Origin: Castor canadensis
Lineage: Eukaryota; Chordata; Mammalia; Rodentia; Castoridae
Direction: 5' to 3'
NCBI RefSeq assembly: GCF_047511655.1
Contig: NC_133387.1
Location: forward strand, 42,698,853 to 42,762,852
DNA: 64,000 nt
Each line of letters starts with the position of its first letter. The stretch's first letter is position 1. Shown here in pieces: positions 49,079 to 61,460 of the stretch. The notes below the pieces were generated by a model that did no database searches, was not told where the DNA came from, and saw only the letters and a list, made by a program, of their open reading frames with translations. The translations under genes were made by a program, and so were the position numbers.

Positions 49079-52000
49079 ACCAAATGCCCTCATCATGGCA
49101 GTGACCATGCCTACAGAAGACGAATGGCAACTTTATTGCCAGTGAAAGTGGGACCTGGTGAAGCCCATCTGCCTGCTGGAGGAGTTTCCTTATGTCTGGG
49201 CTGAAAAAGGACCTCCGGTGTGGATCACAACTATGTGACCATAATGGTGGATCTCAAACCTGGGGCTCTCCCTGTCAGACCACAGGAAGCATGCCTAGGA
49301 ATTCAGACCCACCTAGAGTGGCTGAAGTATGCAGGGATATTAATCAACTGCCAATTCCCACTGTTGCCTATTAAGAAGGCAGGGGGATAATTACCAGCCT
49401 GTCCAGGACCTGCAGGCAGTCAACAACACCATTATCACACTACACCCAGTAGTCCCTAATCCCTACATTCTCCTGAGCCTTCTACAGCCACAAGCAAGCT
49501 GGTTCACCCGCCTGGACCTAAAGGACGTTTTCTTCTGCCTCTGTCTGGCCCCAGTTAACCAGCCTCTGTTCACCTTTCAATGGGAAGACTGCCATACTGG
49601 AAGAAAAACACAAATGACCTGTACTAGGCTGGCTCAGGAACTCAAAAATCACCCACCTTGTTCAGGGAAGCCCTAGCAGTGGATTTGTCAACTTTCCTGG
49701 AAGAAAATCCAAGCTATACTTTGCTCCAATATGTAGATGATCTGCTTCTGGTAAGCCATGACCAGGAGAAATGCCAGGAGGGGACAAAGGCATTGCCAGC
49801 CTGACTCTCAGCAGTAGGCTACAAAGTCTCCTGGAAAAAGGCCCAAGTTTGCCAGAGGTCTGATACCTCTGATTTCTCATCTCAGAGGGACAATGTGCCC
49901 TGGGTCCAGAGAAGTAACAGATTATCTGTTCCAACCCTCAGCCAAAGACCAAAAGGGAGGTCTGAGAATTCTTGGGAGCAGCAGGAATCTGTCACATCTG
50001 GATACCTGGATATTCAAACCTGGTCAAACCACTTTATGAGGCCACAGCAGGCTCTGGAAAGGACCCTATAAACTGGGGACCAGACCAAGAAAAGGTTTTC
50101 CAGGAAATAAAGAGACTGTTAACCAGCATCCCTGTGCTAAGGCTGCCAGATGTAACATGACCATTCAATCTCTTCATCTACGAGAAAAATCACACAGCTC
50201 TGGGGGTCCTCACTCAAACGGTGGGACCATGGCAGTGGCCAGTGGCTTACCTGTCAAAATGCTTAGACACAGTGGTCTCAGGATAGCCTCCATGTCTCTG
50301 AACACTGGCTGCTATGGTAACCCTAATCAGGGAGGCTGAAAAACTCACCCTGGGACAGGACGTTAATGTTAAGGTCCCTCATGCCATCAGGGCTCTCTAA
50401 TGAATGGACAGGGTCATAAATGGCTGAACAGTCCTAGAATGGCCCAGTATCCAGGACTACTATGTGAAAATCCTTGAGTCAGGCTTGAAACTGTATGAAC
50501 TTTAAATCCTGCCACCTTCCTGCCAACAGAGGAAGGGCTCCCAAATCATGACTGCAAAGAGGTAATGGAAAAAGCGTATTCCAGAAGGCCATACCTAATG
50601 GATTCCCCCCCTCTTAGATCCAGAACTCGAACTTTTCACTGATGGAAGCTGCTTTGTTCAGGGCAGATGGCAAAAGGCGGGGTTCACAGTCACCACGGCT
50701 AACAACATAGTACAGGCTGAAGCCCTACCACAAGGATGGTCCACACAATAAGCTGAACTTTGGGCATTGGTCCAGGCATTACAGTATGTAAAGGGAAAGT
50801 GGGTGAACATGTACACAAATTCTGAGTATGCCTTTGCCACCCTGCACATGCGTGGAGCAATATACAAGGAAAAAGGACTGCTGACAGCAGGGGGAAAAGC
50901 GATTAAAAACAAAGAAGAAATCCTCCAATTGCTGGAAGCAGTCTGGGAACCATCTCGAGTGGCTGTCATGCACTGCAGAGGCCACCAAAGGGGCACAGAA
51001 GATGTCAGTAGAGGAAACTGCCTGCCTGACCAGGCAACAAGAAGGGCAGCAGAAGAGCTAAGCTCCTCTGAGATGCCAAAGGAAACTGCTGAACTTCTGT
51101 TGGCTCCGGAGCTGCCTCCTATCCTAAATTACACCAAGGAGGAAGAACAATGTGCAAAAGATAAAAAAGGAATAAAGAAAAAAGGAGGCTGGTGGAAGTT
51201 GCCTGACCAGAGACTCTTTGTCCCCAGTGCGGTAGCACCCCTCTGGTAAAACAACAACATGAGCTAATACACTTGAGAAAATGGCCTTGGAAAACTATTG
51301 AACAGATACTATTTCATTCCCAACTCCCCACCCTGTGTGCCCAAGTAAGTGCTAGGTGCATTACATGTGCATGAAACAATGTGAGTCAAGGGCCTAAGCC
51401 AAGCCAAGCCTTGTGATACAAATAATAGGCATCATGTCTTTTGAAGACCTGGAAGTGGACTTCACAGAGGTCAAGCCCTGTCAAGGATACTGGACCTCTT
51501 AGTTCTTGTCTGAACTTACTCAGGGTAGGTTGAGGCTCTCCCCCCCAACACACAAAGAGAAACTGTGAGAGGTAGTAAAGGCCCTTTTAAGAAAAATTAT
51601 CACCAGATATGGGCTTCCCCTTTCTATCAGATCAGAAAATGGACCAGCCTTCATGGCAGAAATAGTCCAGGACCTGGTTAAAATTTTAAAAATAAAATGG
51701 AAGCTCCATACAGCATACAGGTCTCAGAGTTCAGAGAAAGTAGAGCTCATGAATCGAACCCTTAAAATTACCTTAGCTAAACTCTGCCAAGAGACACAAT
51801 CTCCCTGGATAGACATACTACCTTTAGCCCTGCTTAGGGCACGCTGTATCCCAAAACCCTCTTGCTACTCACCCTTTGAGATTCTCTACAGCAGATCCCT
51901 CCCATAATAAACAGGCTCAGAGGGGACCTCAGGCAAATTGGAAATCTAGACATGTCCTGACAGCTCCAGGCCTTAGGAAAAACCCTACACCACATTTCCT

Positions 52001-52248
52001 GGGATGTTTTAGAAAGGACCCCAATTCCCATGGGTAACTAGGTCCATCCCTACTAACCTGGGGATGTGGTATGGGTAAAAGATTGGAAAAAGGAACCATT
52101 CTAACCCAGTTTGGTGGGTCCCCATCTAGTAATATTAGCAACTCCTATGGCTCTTAAAGTTGCAATTATCACTCCCTGGATTCATTACTCCTGGATAAAA
52201 AAAGCCTGCCACCCCTACAGAGCCCAACAACTGTCAGGCTCTCCATGA
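49079..52248 (+). pseudogene. pol: ERV pol (reverse transcriptase, RNase H, integrase)
   Basis: RT: LDLKD is kept (Asp 49524-49526) and the YVDD box is intact at 49730-49741, but stops and frameshifts separate the pieces (for example the stop after PIPTVAY near 49372). RNase H: TDGS near 50639 and a 160-codon open piece from 50767. An in-frame TAA lies at 50749-50751. The catalytic Asp of the third motif reads Asn (AAT 50818-50820). Integrase: first Asp at 51458-51460, second acidic residue Glu instead of Asp (GAA 51635-51637), Glu at 51743-51745, and many stops between 51249 and 51650. A C-terminal integrase-like segment with PWIHYSWIKKA ends near 52248. Confidence 0.88.
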
Positions 52249-52596
52249 TTCAAGTAACTCCTTTAGATTAAGTTTCCAGAAGATGTCACAAGAGCATGCT
52301 ATGACCCGAGAGAGCTCCAGCCCTGCTCCAGCCACCACCCGGAAGCTTGTTGGTCAATATATAGCAGAAGCCTGAGGATTCACCCACCAGAACACAGTGT
52401 ATCCCCTTTTGTGCTACCCATACCTTATCCTGCTGATTAGCGTTGTTGCAATACTGTTTAAACTAGGACTGGCTGTCACTTCTCCCCAGGATTGGAACAT
52501 AGGCCAGAAATTACTGCTGGACTTCTGTTATCTCCTTATAGTAGGAAGCCTTACTGCTGTTCAGTGCTATCTTTAGCCCAGATCCCAGTCTCAGGC

Positions 52597-54110
52597 ATGA
52601 GGTCTCTGATATGTTTTTGTCTTTTGATTCTATGACATTTTAAGGTTGTCCTATCTAGAGACTGGGATGACTTCTCAGCTTGCATTAAACTGCTCTACTT
52701 CCAGGGAAAACTGTGGTATGGCTTCACCTTTTATCAATACCTGTCACCAACATGCAGCATATCAATTTCTGAATGCACCAGAGGAGGGACAATTTAATGT
52801 ACAGGAAAACTGACAGGCTTGACAGGGTCCTGCAAGAACAAAGGCACTATAGGGCAGATGGTTTGCTAGCAGAAAGACAGGGACCCCTTAAAGGCACAGA
52901 ATGATGAAGTGACAGGGGGAGGAAATAAGCCTCATTATATCTGGGCACCCTACCCGTCCACTCCATCCCCACATCAGTTTACTAAGGGGAGAGCTGCAGA
53001 TCTAGAGAGGCCATCCAGAGGAGATTACTTAGGTGGATATCAGCCTATAAAAGACATTGATCTGCCACCACCACAACCCCCATTAAGGCTTCCTTCCAGG
53101 ACAGGGAACTTAAACTTGAATCCCCAACTGTACAACCTGCTAAATGTAACTAACCATCTCCTTAATTTTATGAACCCACCATTGGCAGGTGATTGTTGGC
53201 TCTGCCTGTCCTCAGGTCCCCTCCATTATGTAGTGACCCCGGTGAGGCTCCTCAACCAAAGCATGCATGACACTACTTCCAACTCTACCAGCACAAATCT
53301 CAAAGTAAAAACTATACAGCTATCTCAGAGGGCCCCAAATTGTATCTATAATTCAAGAGTATACTATCCAGTGGGGGAACTGAGTGCTAACCAGTGTGCC
53401 CAGATCCAAACTACAGCCAACGCCATTAGATGTACAGTTGACAGACCATGGTGCAGCAGACCAGGAACCTTCTTTCTCTGCAGGACCCTTGCTTATCAAT
53501 GCTTGCCAGCTAACTGGAAGGGCATTTGTATATTACCACTCCTCACTCTCCAAATAAACAAAGTGCCTAACAATTACACCCTCCCCGTATCTTTGATGGC
53601 CCACACATGGTAAAAGAGAGCTATCCGATTCATACCTTTGTTAATTGGATTAGGGATAATGGCTGGACTAGAAATAGGCATAAGAGGAATTGCCTCATCA
53701 GGCTCCTACTATAATCAATTGTCTGTGGACCTAACAAATGACATAGAACAAGTCGCTAGGTCCATAGTGACCATGCAGGACCAGCTGGACTCCCTAGCAT
53801 CAGTGGTCCTCCAAAATCAGAGAGGGTTGGACTTACTGCTGAGAAGGGAGTGCTCTACCTTTTCCTAAATGAAGAACATTGTTTTTATGTAAGTCAGTGG
53901 GGAATAGTCAGAGATATGGCTCAGCAATTGCAAGACCAGGTCACAAGTAGAAGGCAGGAATTAGTGAATTCCTAGAACAGATGGAGCAACATCTGGAATT
54001 GGGCCTCATGGCTACTCCCCTTGTCTGGGCCTGTTTTCATGCTCCTACTGCACTGGTAGTTGGTCCTTGCATTCTTAACACCATAACTCACTTCATTAGC
54101 TCGTGAATGG
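52597..54110 (+). pseudogene. env: ERV env (SU and TM)
   Basis: Env mediates receptor binding and membrane fusion. A likely ATG at 52597 begins a short hydrophobic leader that hits a TGA at 52633-52635; further stops follow until about 52880. SU is then open to 53613 in the same frame (234 codons from 52909), with a CWLC motif near 53198 and several N-glycosylation sequons. A single TAA (53611-53613) lies just before the basic residues preceding a hydrophobic fusion-peptide-like stretch (IPLLIGLGIMAGLEIGI). The TM heptad region and the LQNQRGLDLL segment are in the same frame, ended by TAA 53866-53868 after an apparent frameshift. A membrane-anchor-like stretch is visible near 53990-54070. 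Confidence 0.87.
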
Positions 54111-54210
54111 AGGCAATAAAGTTACAGTTCTTAGTAACCCAATGTAGGCCTTTGGGACAGAAGCCCCTGAAATTTAGTGTCTATGCTTGTCCACAAGTAG
54201 GAAAAGCATC

Positions 54211-54223
54211 AAAAAGGGGGAAA
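54211..54223 (+). other. Polypurine tract
   Basis: aaaaagggggaaa immediately before the TG that starts the 3' LTR. Such tracts prime plus-strand DNA synthesis. Confidence 0.85.
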
Positions 54224-54625
54224 TGAACAGGAAGATTATCTCAAGCAAGGCCTAGGATATGAAAAATTGCTAATTAAAGCTATAAAAGAAAAATTTCAAG
54301 GCCAAGACAAATGGCACCATATAGAGATAATCACCCTTTCCAGCCTTCCCTTGTCTCCTGTAAATAAACTTTCCAAAGCAGATCTCTCCTGCTGTTCTTA
54401 TCTAAATAACCCCAGGTCTCTAACCCAGCACTGGCTCACCTATTAATCCTAACACATTCCTTGTAACCTGATGCTCTGGACTGCCCTTTAAGTATCCTGT
54501 GAATTCTTTGCTTGGAGCCCAGAGTTTCAAGTATAAACTTATCTGAGTCTGTTGGTATAAAAGAAAATCTGACTTCTCCTTTTCTCTGAGTGTTGCTTGG
54601 TTTCTTGTCTGATAATATTTCCACA
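54224..54625 (+). mobile_element. ERV 3' LTR
   Basis: Starts TGAACAGG straight after the polypurine tract and ends near 54625 at ...ccaca, about 400 bp. AT-rich TATA-like sites occur at 54359 (gtaaataaac) and 54553 (ggtataaaag). A U5-like segment (ctctgagtgttgcttggttt) lies near 54585. The right edge is estimated, because there is no 5' LTR to compare with. Confidence 0.7.
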
Positions 54626-54661
54626 AAAATATGACATGCTAGTGTAAAAGCCACATAAAAA

Positions 54662-55090
54662 TATGAATGTGACTTTGGCACTGGATAATGGGTACAGGTT
54701 GGAAAAGCTTAGAGGTGCATAATAGAAAAATCCTAGATTGCTTGAAGGGATTGTAGGAATAAATATTAACATTAAAGGAGATTCCAATGAGGGTTCAGAA
54801 AGTAAAGAATAAATGATTGCAAATATTTGAATAGAAGCCACTACAAGAATTAGCCAAAATAAGGTTAAGGAATAATCCTCTAGAATGCTATGTCTGCCCA
54901 AGGCTTGACTATAGCTGCAATGACTTAAGGTCCAACTAAAAAGTAAGAGGAAACTGTCCACTGAAGATAGCCTCCTTACTTCAGACATCAACTGCAAGGT
55001 CAAATGTTTCCTCAAAATACCTTTGTATTGATGATTCAACTTACAGAATTTACAGAACTGACTAAAAGTGAAACTCACTCCTAGTCCCAA
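54662..55090 (+). mobile_element. MaLR internal-type fragment
   Basis: tgactttggcactggataat and gggtacaggttggaaaagct resemble the start of internal regions of mammalian apparent LTR retrotransposons. The match fades after about 54950. It directly follows the ERV LTR, so the ERV may have landed near or in it. Confidence 0.5.
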
Positions 55091-55169
55091 ATAGTAGACG
55101 TATACTGTTTATAACAAGGAAAGAGTGCCACTGAACATTTTGTTTTTGCTGTAATTGTGTTTCTGTTTT

Positions 55170-55320
55170 GTTTGTGATATAGGTTTTCACTATGTAGCCC
55201 AGGATGTCTTAGTATTGCTATGTAGCCCAGGACAGCCTTGCTTTTTTCAATTCTGCTGTGTCAGCCTCCCTAGTGCAGGGATTACAGGTGTTTGCCACCA
55301 CTCTCAGGTTGTACTGTAGG
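55170..55320 (-). mobile_element. B1-like SINE with internal duplication, inverted
   Basis: The antisense B1 signature tatgtagcccaggatgtctt is followed by a second tatgtagcccaggacagcct, then cagcctccctagtgcaggga and ttacaggtgtttgccaccac. No ID half is seen. Confidence 0.8.
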
Positions 55321-58300
55321 TTTTAAAGCAGGAGAGTAATATGATGGATGTGTATGTTGAACAAGTAAACTGTGTGTATGGAGTTTGGGTTGGAGAGGGA
55401 AGATGAAGGCAGAATGACAAGTCAATAGAGCCTAAACTAGTACAGATGAAACAGTGATATTTACTTGCTTACTTTTAAAGATGTAATGGTGCTTGAATAT
55501 AGTTTATTTAATTTCTTTGCTTTTAAAATTATTTTAGTTAATTATCCTGCATTTGCCTATTATCATAATTTGATCTAATTGCATGTTTAATGTAAATAGC
55601 TCTAATCACATAATTTGTATGTGTTAATGACATAATTAGATGATGCACAATTATAATTTTAATGATGTCATAAAATCTCTATAAAGCATGGCTTAACTGT
55701 TATCCTACCACATAGCATGGATGTGCTTTTTGAAGTCAGAGACTGTGGGAAAAGAAAAGAATGTATATTACTTACTTCCACTCTTAACTTTGCAATTAAC
55801 ATTTTGCCAAATAATATGGAAAGCACTTGTGTACTGACTTCACAAATCCATTTAAAAATAATTGTATACTTAATGAGATTATCCTATTAAGATCAAAAGA
55901 AATAAGACTTTTGAGGGGTGTACTAGTACTCTGAAAGGAGAGGAATATTTTGATATAAAGAATATTAAAAATTTACATATTCAGTCTACCAGAATTTTTA
56001 ACATGAAATGTTTTCAGTTCATTTAATCTATTCACTCATTCATTCATTTCACATTTACCAAAAATATAACTTTTTTATGATTTTGCACCCAGGTCTTCTT
56101 GACCATTAGATCTGAATCAATCTATTGCATTCCTTCTCATGAATATGAGTTCATCTGCAATAACAAAAGGGGAGATAGATGTAAACCTCACAGTGTGGTG
56201 CAGGGTGTTCTATAACAACACAGGAAAGAAATAAGTGGCATAAAGTAATGAATAATGAAATTTGCTCTGGGGACTTCGTAAGATATTGGAGAAGAGAAGA
56301 TAAATGAGTTATATCTTAAAGGGGAAGCAGAAATTTCACAGATAAAATAAAGGAGAAAGACAATTTTGTCAGGAATAGCAAAGTTTTTGAAGATAAACAT
56401 CATTACTAAGGCTGGTATGCTAGGATGCTACACTAGAATTTGTATGGACAGAGTGATGATGTTGAACATTTAGTTGGGGGCTACAATATAGAAGACACAA
56501 ATGGCCATACTAAGATTTTGAGCTCTACTTTATAGACAATAAAAAAAAAAAAAACTTGGCAAAAGCTCTTAAATCTAGAGTTCCTTCATCAGAATTTTGT
56601 TTTGGAATGACAGCCCTGGGGATAGTATGAGGGTATATGTGAGAGGCACAACATGAGGTACAAAGCATGACTGCCTACTGAAGGTGTAGAAAAATGAATT
56701 TAGACAAAACGTAAACAAAGGAGATGAAAATGGATGTATAAAATATGTGCATATTTCAGTTATATAAATATCATAAATACATATAAAGATTAAATCTAAA
56801 ACTGTAGGTACAGATAGTGATCAAATGATGATTTACTAGCACCATGAATGGGGAACAAAAGTGGGAAGAAGGTGGAAAAATACCACTGTTAGCCCTTATA
56901 GGGTAATTTCAACAACCAAGTTATGAAACTGAGCAAGAAGAGCAGACTTAAGGGTGAAGAGAGTGAATCCCTTAGGTTTCCATTCAAAATGTGCTCTAAC
57001 AACACTTACATATTCAGTCTATCAGGATTTTTAACATTAGGCATGTAAGCACCATTTTCACAGTTTTTGTTGTATCTCATTTCTGTATAATAATTTACTT
57101 AATATGTGTTTAAATTAACATTATTGCCTACATACATTTATTTTTGAAAGAAAACCTGTATCTGTTTTATCAAGGTAAACAAGTACTATCAAGTTTTGAA
57201 GTAAACATTTAAAAAATGAAGTTAAACAAAAAAGTAAAATTTTTTAATTAAATAAGAACATAATTTATTATGATTCTAAGAAGTTATATAAGAGATTTTG
57301 TGCAGAAAACTATTCCTCAATAGGAATAAATGTCTTTAAAGAGTTGTATTTAGCTTAGCCCTACTTGTTTTAAAATAAAGATGAGATTCTATGCTTATAT
57401 AACAATTATGCTATTGGAAAAATGCATTGATAGTGCCAAAGGTAATACCATTAGCCAGAATAGATTTTTCCTATGGACCAGGAGCTCTTCCAGTAAAGAG
57501 AAAGGAGGTGAGAGCAACTTTGTACCTGTCTTTGTTGTCTCACCTGAAATAAGATTTCAAGAAATTTATTAAATTAAACTTTTGCTTTTCTTCTCCATTC
57601 TGAGCTTTCAGGCTCTAGCAGACGCAGAGAGTAGCTCTGGGGATAAGCATGACCTAGTATGTTTTGTTCAGGCTGAAGGTGCAGAAGAATTGTGGCAGTC
57701 AGGTCCACCCAAGCTTGATACAAATGGATTCTCATTATTTCACTCTGGTTATGCCTTTGAAGTGCTTAATAGAAGTCCTTAGGGGATGCAGTATGCAGAT
57801 GCCTCAAGAAGCTTGCTCTAAGCCTAAATTCATCTGCTAAGTGGATACCTATTTTTGCAAAATAATGCAATAAACTGACATGCAACTAGAACTAATAGGA
57901 GGATAGGGTTCAGTTACAATGAAATGAATAGTACAGGCATCAGGTAGTAATTTCTGTCATGGCAATGGACTGGTAAAGATTTTTTATGTAATTAGCTACT
58001 CTTGTCTCTGTGTGATTGAGGGCTATATATGTACTGTTGAATTAAATCATTCTAAATTTTCATTATATCATTGATTATTCAACATATGTATTACTTTATT
58101 GCTATGTAACAATTTCAGTATGCATATGTGTGTAATCATTTGCTTTTCTTATCATTGTTTCTGCTTTTAAATCTGGTTCTTTCTGCTTGTTACACTTTTA
58201 TATTTGTTACATGATTTATTGTTTGAATTAATTTTAGTTTTATAGATTTATGTATTAAAAGCATGTACAAATAAAATATTTGTTCTAGTCTACCTACACA

Positions 58301-58799
58301 CATGTTCTGCTTTTAAATAACAAAACCAAGATATTTTAATATGCAATTTCATCCAGTGATCACATTTTGAATAAAGCAAGCCTCTAGTAACAAATACACT
58401 CCTGAAAACAATAAAACGTATCTGTCCCAGGAGGTTAAGTTTGAAAGGTAAATTTTACAAGAGTAGTGATCAATTCTTTTAATATTCACTGATGTTCTAA
58501 GATAATTCACTTAAGACTGTCACATCATTGTAATTTGTAGATGTTGACTGTTTAACCTACTGATGACTTAATGAAAAAAAATCCATCTATTACAGGGACC
58601 TTCATTCTTACATCTATAATGTTCTATTGAATCTGAAACCATCTGAAAAGAGTAAGAATAAAAATCTTAAAAAAACTTTGTCTAATTTAGTTAAGAAAAA
58701 TCCATGGGGCTTAACATATTAAATACTTTTAAAGAGTCAATTTCCCAGTGGATTTTTAATATTGAAGGAGAATTAAAGTCACCAAATAGAAAGAAGAAT
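55321..58799. other. Long unique AT-rich non-coding region
   Basis: No repeat family recognised over about 3.5 kb. Sub-regions of interest are 55495-55720 (dense TAATT-type motifs) and 57381-57782 (two open frames with splice-like flanks). An A run at 56540-56555 and a short direct repeat (tacatattcagtct at 55975 and 57007) are also present. Confidence 0.45.
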
Positions 58800-58935
58800 C
58801 AATCAACAGGGATTTATACAGTACTTATGGAGTGCTCAGCATTGGGCTGGAAGTCAAAGAGAAAAGAGGACATGTAAGAGTGAATCATTGCCTCCAAGAA
58901 AGTTACAGTTTATTTGGATGATTGCATTAGTTCAA
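58800..58935 (+). repeat. Ancient mammalian interspersed repeat, family not assigned
   Basis: Block order tggagtgctcagcattgggc, then ctggaagtcaaagagaaaag and ctccaagaaagttacagttt, as in the copies at 8765, 16265 and 32430. Confidence 0.5.
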
Positions 58936-58969
58936 AGGAACTAGTTTTGGAATAATGAAATGAGGACTG

Positions 58970-59200
58970 GAGCCAGGTACCAGTGGCTCACACATGTAAT
59001 TCTAGCTACTCAAGAGGCAGAGATCAGGAGGATCGCAGTTGGAAGCCAGCCTGGGAAATTAGTTCATGAGATACTATCTCAAAAAACAAAACAAAACAAA
59101 ACAACAACAACAACAAAAAAACACAGAAAAAATGACTGGTAGAGTATCTCAAAGTGTAGATCCTGAGTTCAAGTCCCAGTACTAAAAATAAAATAAAAGA
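58970..59200 (+). mobile_element. B1-ID dimeric SINE
   Basis: The left B1-like half reads gccaggtaccagtggctcac, then caagaggcagagatcaggag and gccagcctgggaaattagtt. An A/C-rich linker follows (59085-59125), then the ID-like right half with gagtatctcaaagtgtagat and gagttcaagtcccagtacta. This is the best-preserved dimer in the window. Confidence 0.88.
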
Positions 59201-59329
59201 AATGAAGACTAGTAATGATTGAAATAATTTATAGAGCATCAGAAAAAGGTTAGGTGTTGAAGAACAAGAGGAATTTGAAAGACTTGAGAATATAACAAAA
59301 AGGCAACTAACATCTCTTGAGCCCTACTG

Positions 59330-59540
59330 GTTTCTAAATATAGGGTTAAATGAGTCTCACAAAAGTTTTAATTTTAATTCTTATTCTGCCCTTTAAGTTA
59401 GGTAAAGTTATTCCCTTGAAGTTGAAGAAACTGAAGCTTAAGTAAGTGATACGATTTACTTATAGCATACAGCTTGTACTTGGCAGGCACCTAGTCAAAC
59501 CAGGGATCTCTTGCTCCAAACTCTGTGATGCTCTCTCATC
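59330..59540 (+). repeat. MIR fragment
   Basis: gttgaagaaactgaagctta (59420) followed by a diverged cacacagct-like segment and ccagggatctcttgctccaa (59501). An old mammalian-wide SINE. Confidence 0.6.
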
Positions 59541-59799
59541 ACAGGACCCCACAGTGAGAAATGCTAAGATGACGGTTTGAAACAAGGGGAGGGGTGTTCA
59601 TGTGACAGGGGAGAGTGAAGAAAATCAGTGGGTACCTACAGAGATATGATATAGTCCCTGAAAGAATTCCAGCATTCAGAGGTTTTCTTAGGTCTATTTC
59701 CCACATTAGTGGGATAATTCCCACGAATCAGACCCATCTCATTATACAGCATTGCTCTGCCTCTAGTTGTTCAAGTCATCCTTTTCTTGTTTTATATCT

Positions 59800-60170
59800 T
59801 CAGCCACTTCCTTAACCCAATATCAGATTCTCTTGTGTCTATCTCAAATACATCTATATCAAGAGTTTTTACCTCTATCTAAATCCATATCAACTTCTAT
59901 ATTGATAAACAGCTTAACCTGTACCTAAATATATTATCATATCCTCTTGATTTCTGTATCAATTTCTATATGTATATCCATACCATAATAACTGTCTCTA
60001 TTGTAAACTTTACCTTATGACTCTATCTCTAAATCTATCTGTCTATCTAATCTGCATTTACATCTGTTCCTATACTGACATAGATACCTATACTTATACC
60101 TATGCTTGTATATAATTTACCTAATTCTGCCTAAATCTATGCCCACACATATATTCACCCAAATTTGTTT
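59800..60170. repeat. Degenerate ATCTAT-rich simple repeat
   Basis: Many diverged CTATATC, CTATCT and TACCTATA units over about 350 bp, such as atctatctgtctatctaatc near 60030. It looks like a decayed microsatellite rather than a unique sequence. Confidence 0.7.
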
Positions 60171-60251
60171 CGCCTGGAATAAATCTAATCCAAGTTTTCA
60201 TCATCTCACACTTAGATTGTTGCTATTGTTCTCTTACTGTTCTTCCAGCTG

Positions 60252-61460
60252 CTGTTTTTATTACTGTTGTGCTGGATGGGAGTACATTATGGAATTTGTA
60301 AAAGTACTTACAGTATATCAAATATGTTATACTTGAATTCACCCCTTCCACTACTCTCCTTTATCTCCTACTCCCCTTATTCCAGAAGTTTCAATAAATA
60401 TCATTTTTGCATTTACATGTGTGTGTACACTTGGCACCTATTTTACCCTCCTATCTCCTTTCCTCACCACCAACTCCCCCACTGGTACCAACCTCCTCCC
60501 CCCCAGGCAGCATCTGTTTCACCCTCCTCTTTTCTGATTTTGTAGAAGAAAAAAGGAAAAAATGACATTTTTGCTTATTTGAGATAAAGGTAGCTACACA
60601 GAGAGTTTCCATGTGATGTTTTCATGTATATATGTATTATAACTCAGTTGGTTCATCACTTCTATTTTTCTTCATTCTACCTTAGTTTCTTTGTTATGGT
60701 GGTTTTGGCTGGTTTAAGATTTCCATATTCATTCTTGTATAGAGAGTATATCAACCATATTCATCTTTTAGTTCCTTATTTTACTCCACTCCTCTCATAT
60801 GTGACCTCCTCTTAGCATGACCTGTTTTCTTTAAATTGGTGTATTTATATTGTCTAAATTATACATACAAGACAGAACACGCAGGTTTTTGCCTTCTCAG
60901 CCTGGATAACTTCACTTAAGTTGATGTTCTCCAGTTCCAACCATTTTCTTGCAAATGACAAAATTTACTCTTCTTTGTGGCTGGTAAAATTCAATTGTAT
61001 ATGAATACCAGATTTTCTTAATCCATTTGTCAGTAGTGGGGCATCTTGGTTGTTTCCATAGTTTAGCTATTGTAAATAGTGCTGCAATAAACATGGGTGT
61101 GCAAGTGCGTTTGTTGTAACCTGACTCACATTTCTTCAGGTACCTCCCTAGGAGAGATATTGCTGAATCAGATGGTAGTTCTATTTTTTTGTATTTTAAG
61201 GAGTATCCATACTATTTTGCATAGTGATTGTATTAATTTACATTCCTACCAGCAGTGTATGAGGGTCTTTTTTCCCTGCATACTCACCAACATTTGTTGT
61301 TTGTGTTCTTGATGTTAGCCATTCTAACAGGAACAAAGTGAAATCTTAATGTAGTTTTGATTTACATTTCCTTTATATCCAGGGACGTTGAGCATTTTTT
61401 CATGGAATTTTTAGACATTTGGACTTCTTCCATTGCTTTTTACTCACCATTTTAATATTG
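60252..61460 (-). mobile_element. L1 3' part, inverted
   Basis: Antisense 3' UTR (gtgctggatgggagtacatt to about 60560), then antisense ORF2 C-terminus: taacttcacttaagttgatg (60906), ctgcaataaacatgggtgtg (61081), cattcctaccagcagtgtat (61241), up to acatttggacttcttccatt (61414). It is 5'-truncated. Confidence 0.82.

Larger units (their letters stand above)
46453..54625 (+). mobile_element. Class I endogenous retrovirus, 5'-LTR-less, defective
   Basis: About 8.2 kb with gammaretrovirus-like order: leader, gag, UAG, pro, RT/RNase H, integrase, env, polypurine tract and 3' LTR. Evidence includes a Gag start beginning MGGSSSK (myristoylation-type), one CCHC zinc knuckle, a DSGA protease site, a YVDD RT box, and a CWLC motif in SU. 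A 5' LTR equivalent to 54224-54625 is not found upstream of the leader. Every gene has stops or frameshifts, and an ID SINE sits in gag. It is an old, non-functional copy. The family name was not assigned. Confidence 0.92.

Noticed and set aside
51415..51480. A tRNA gene in the ERV pol region
   Set aside because: Short stem-like stretches were considered, but no A/B-box pair or cloverleaf could be drawn; it is integrase coding sequence.
54539..55090. A 183-codon minus-strand open frame
   Set aside because: It spans the ERV LTR end and a MaLR-like fragment, starts and ends in unrelated sequence, and has no recognisable domain.
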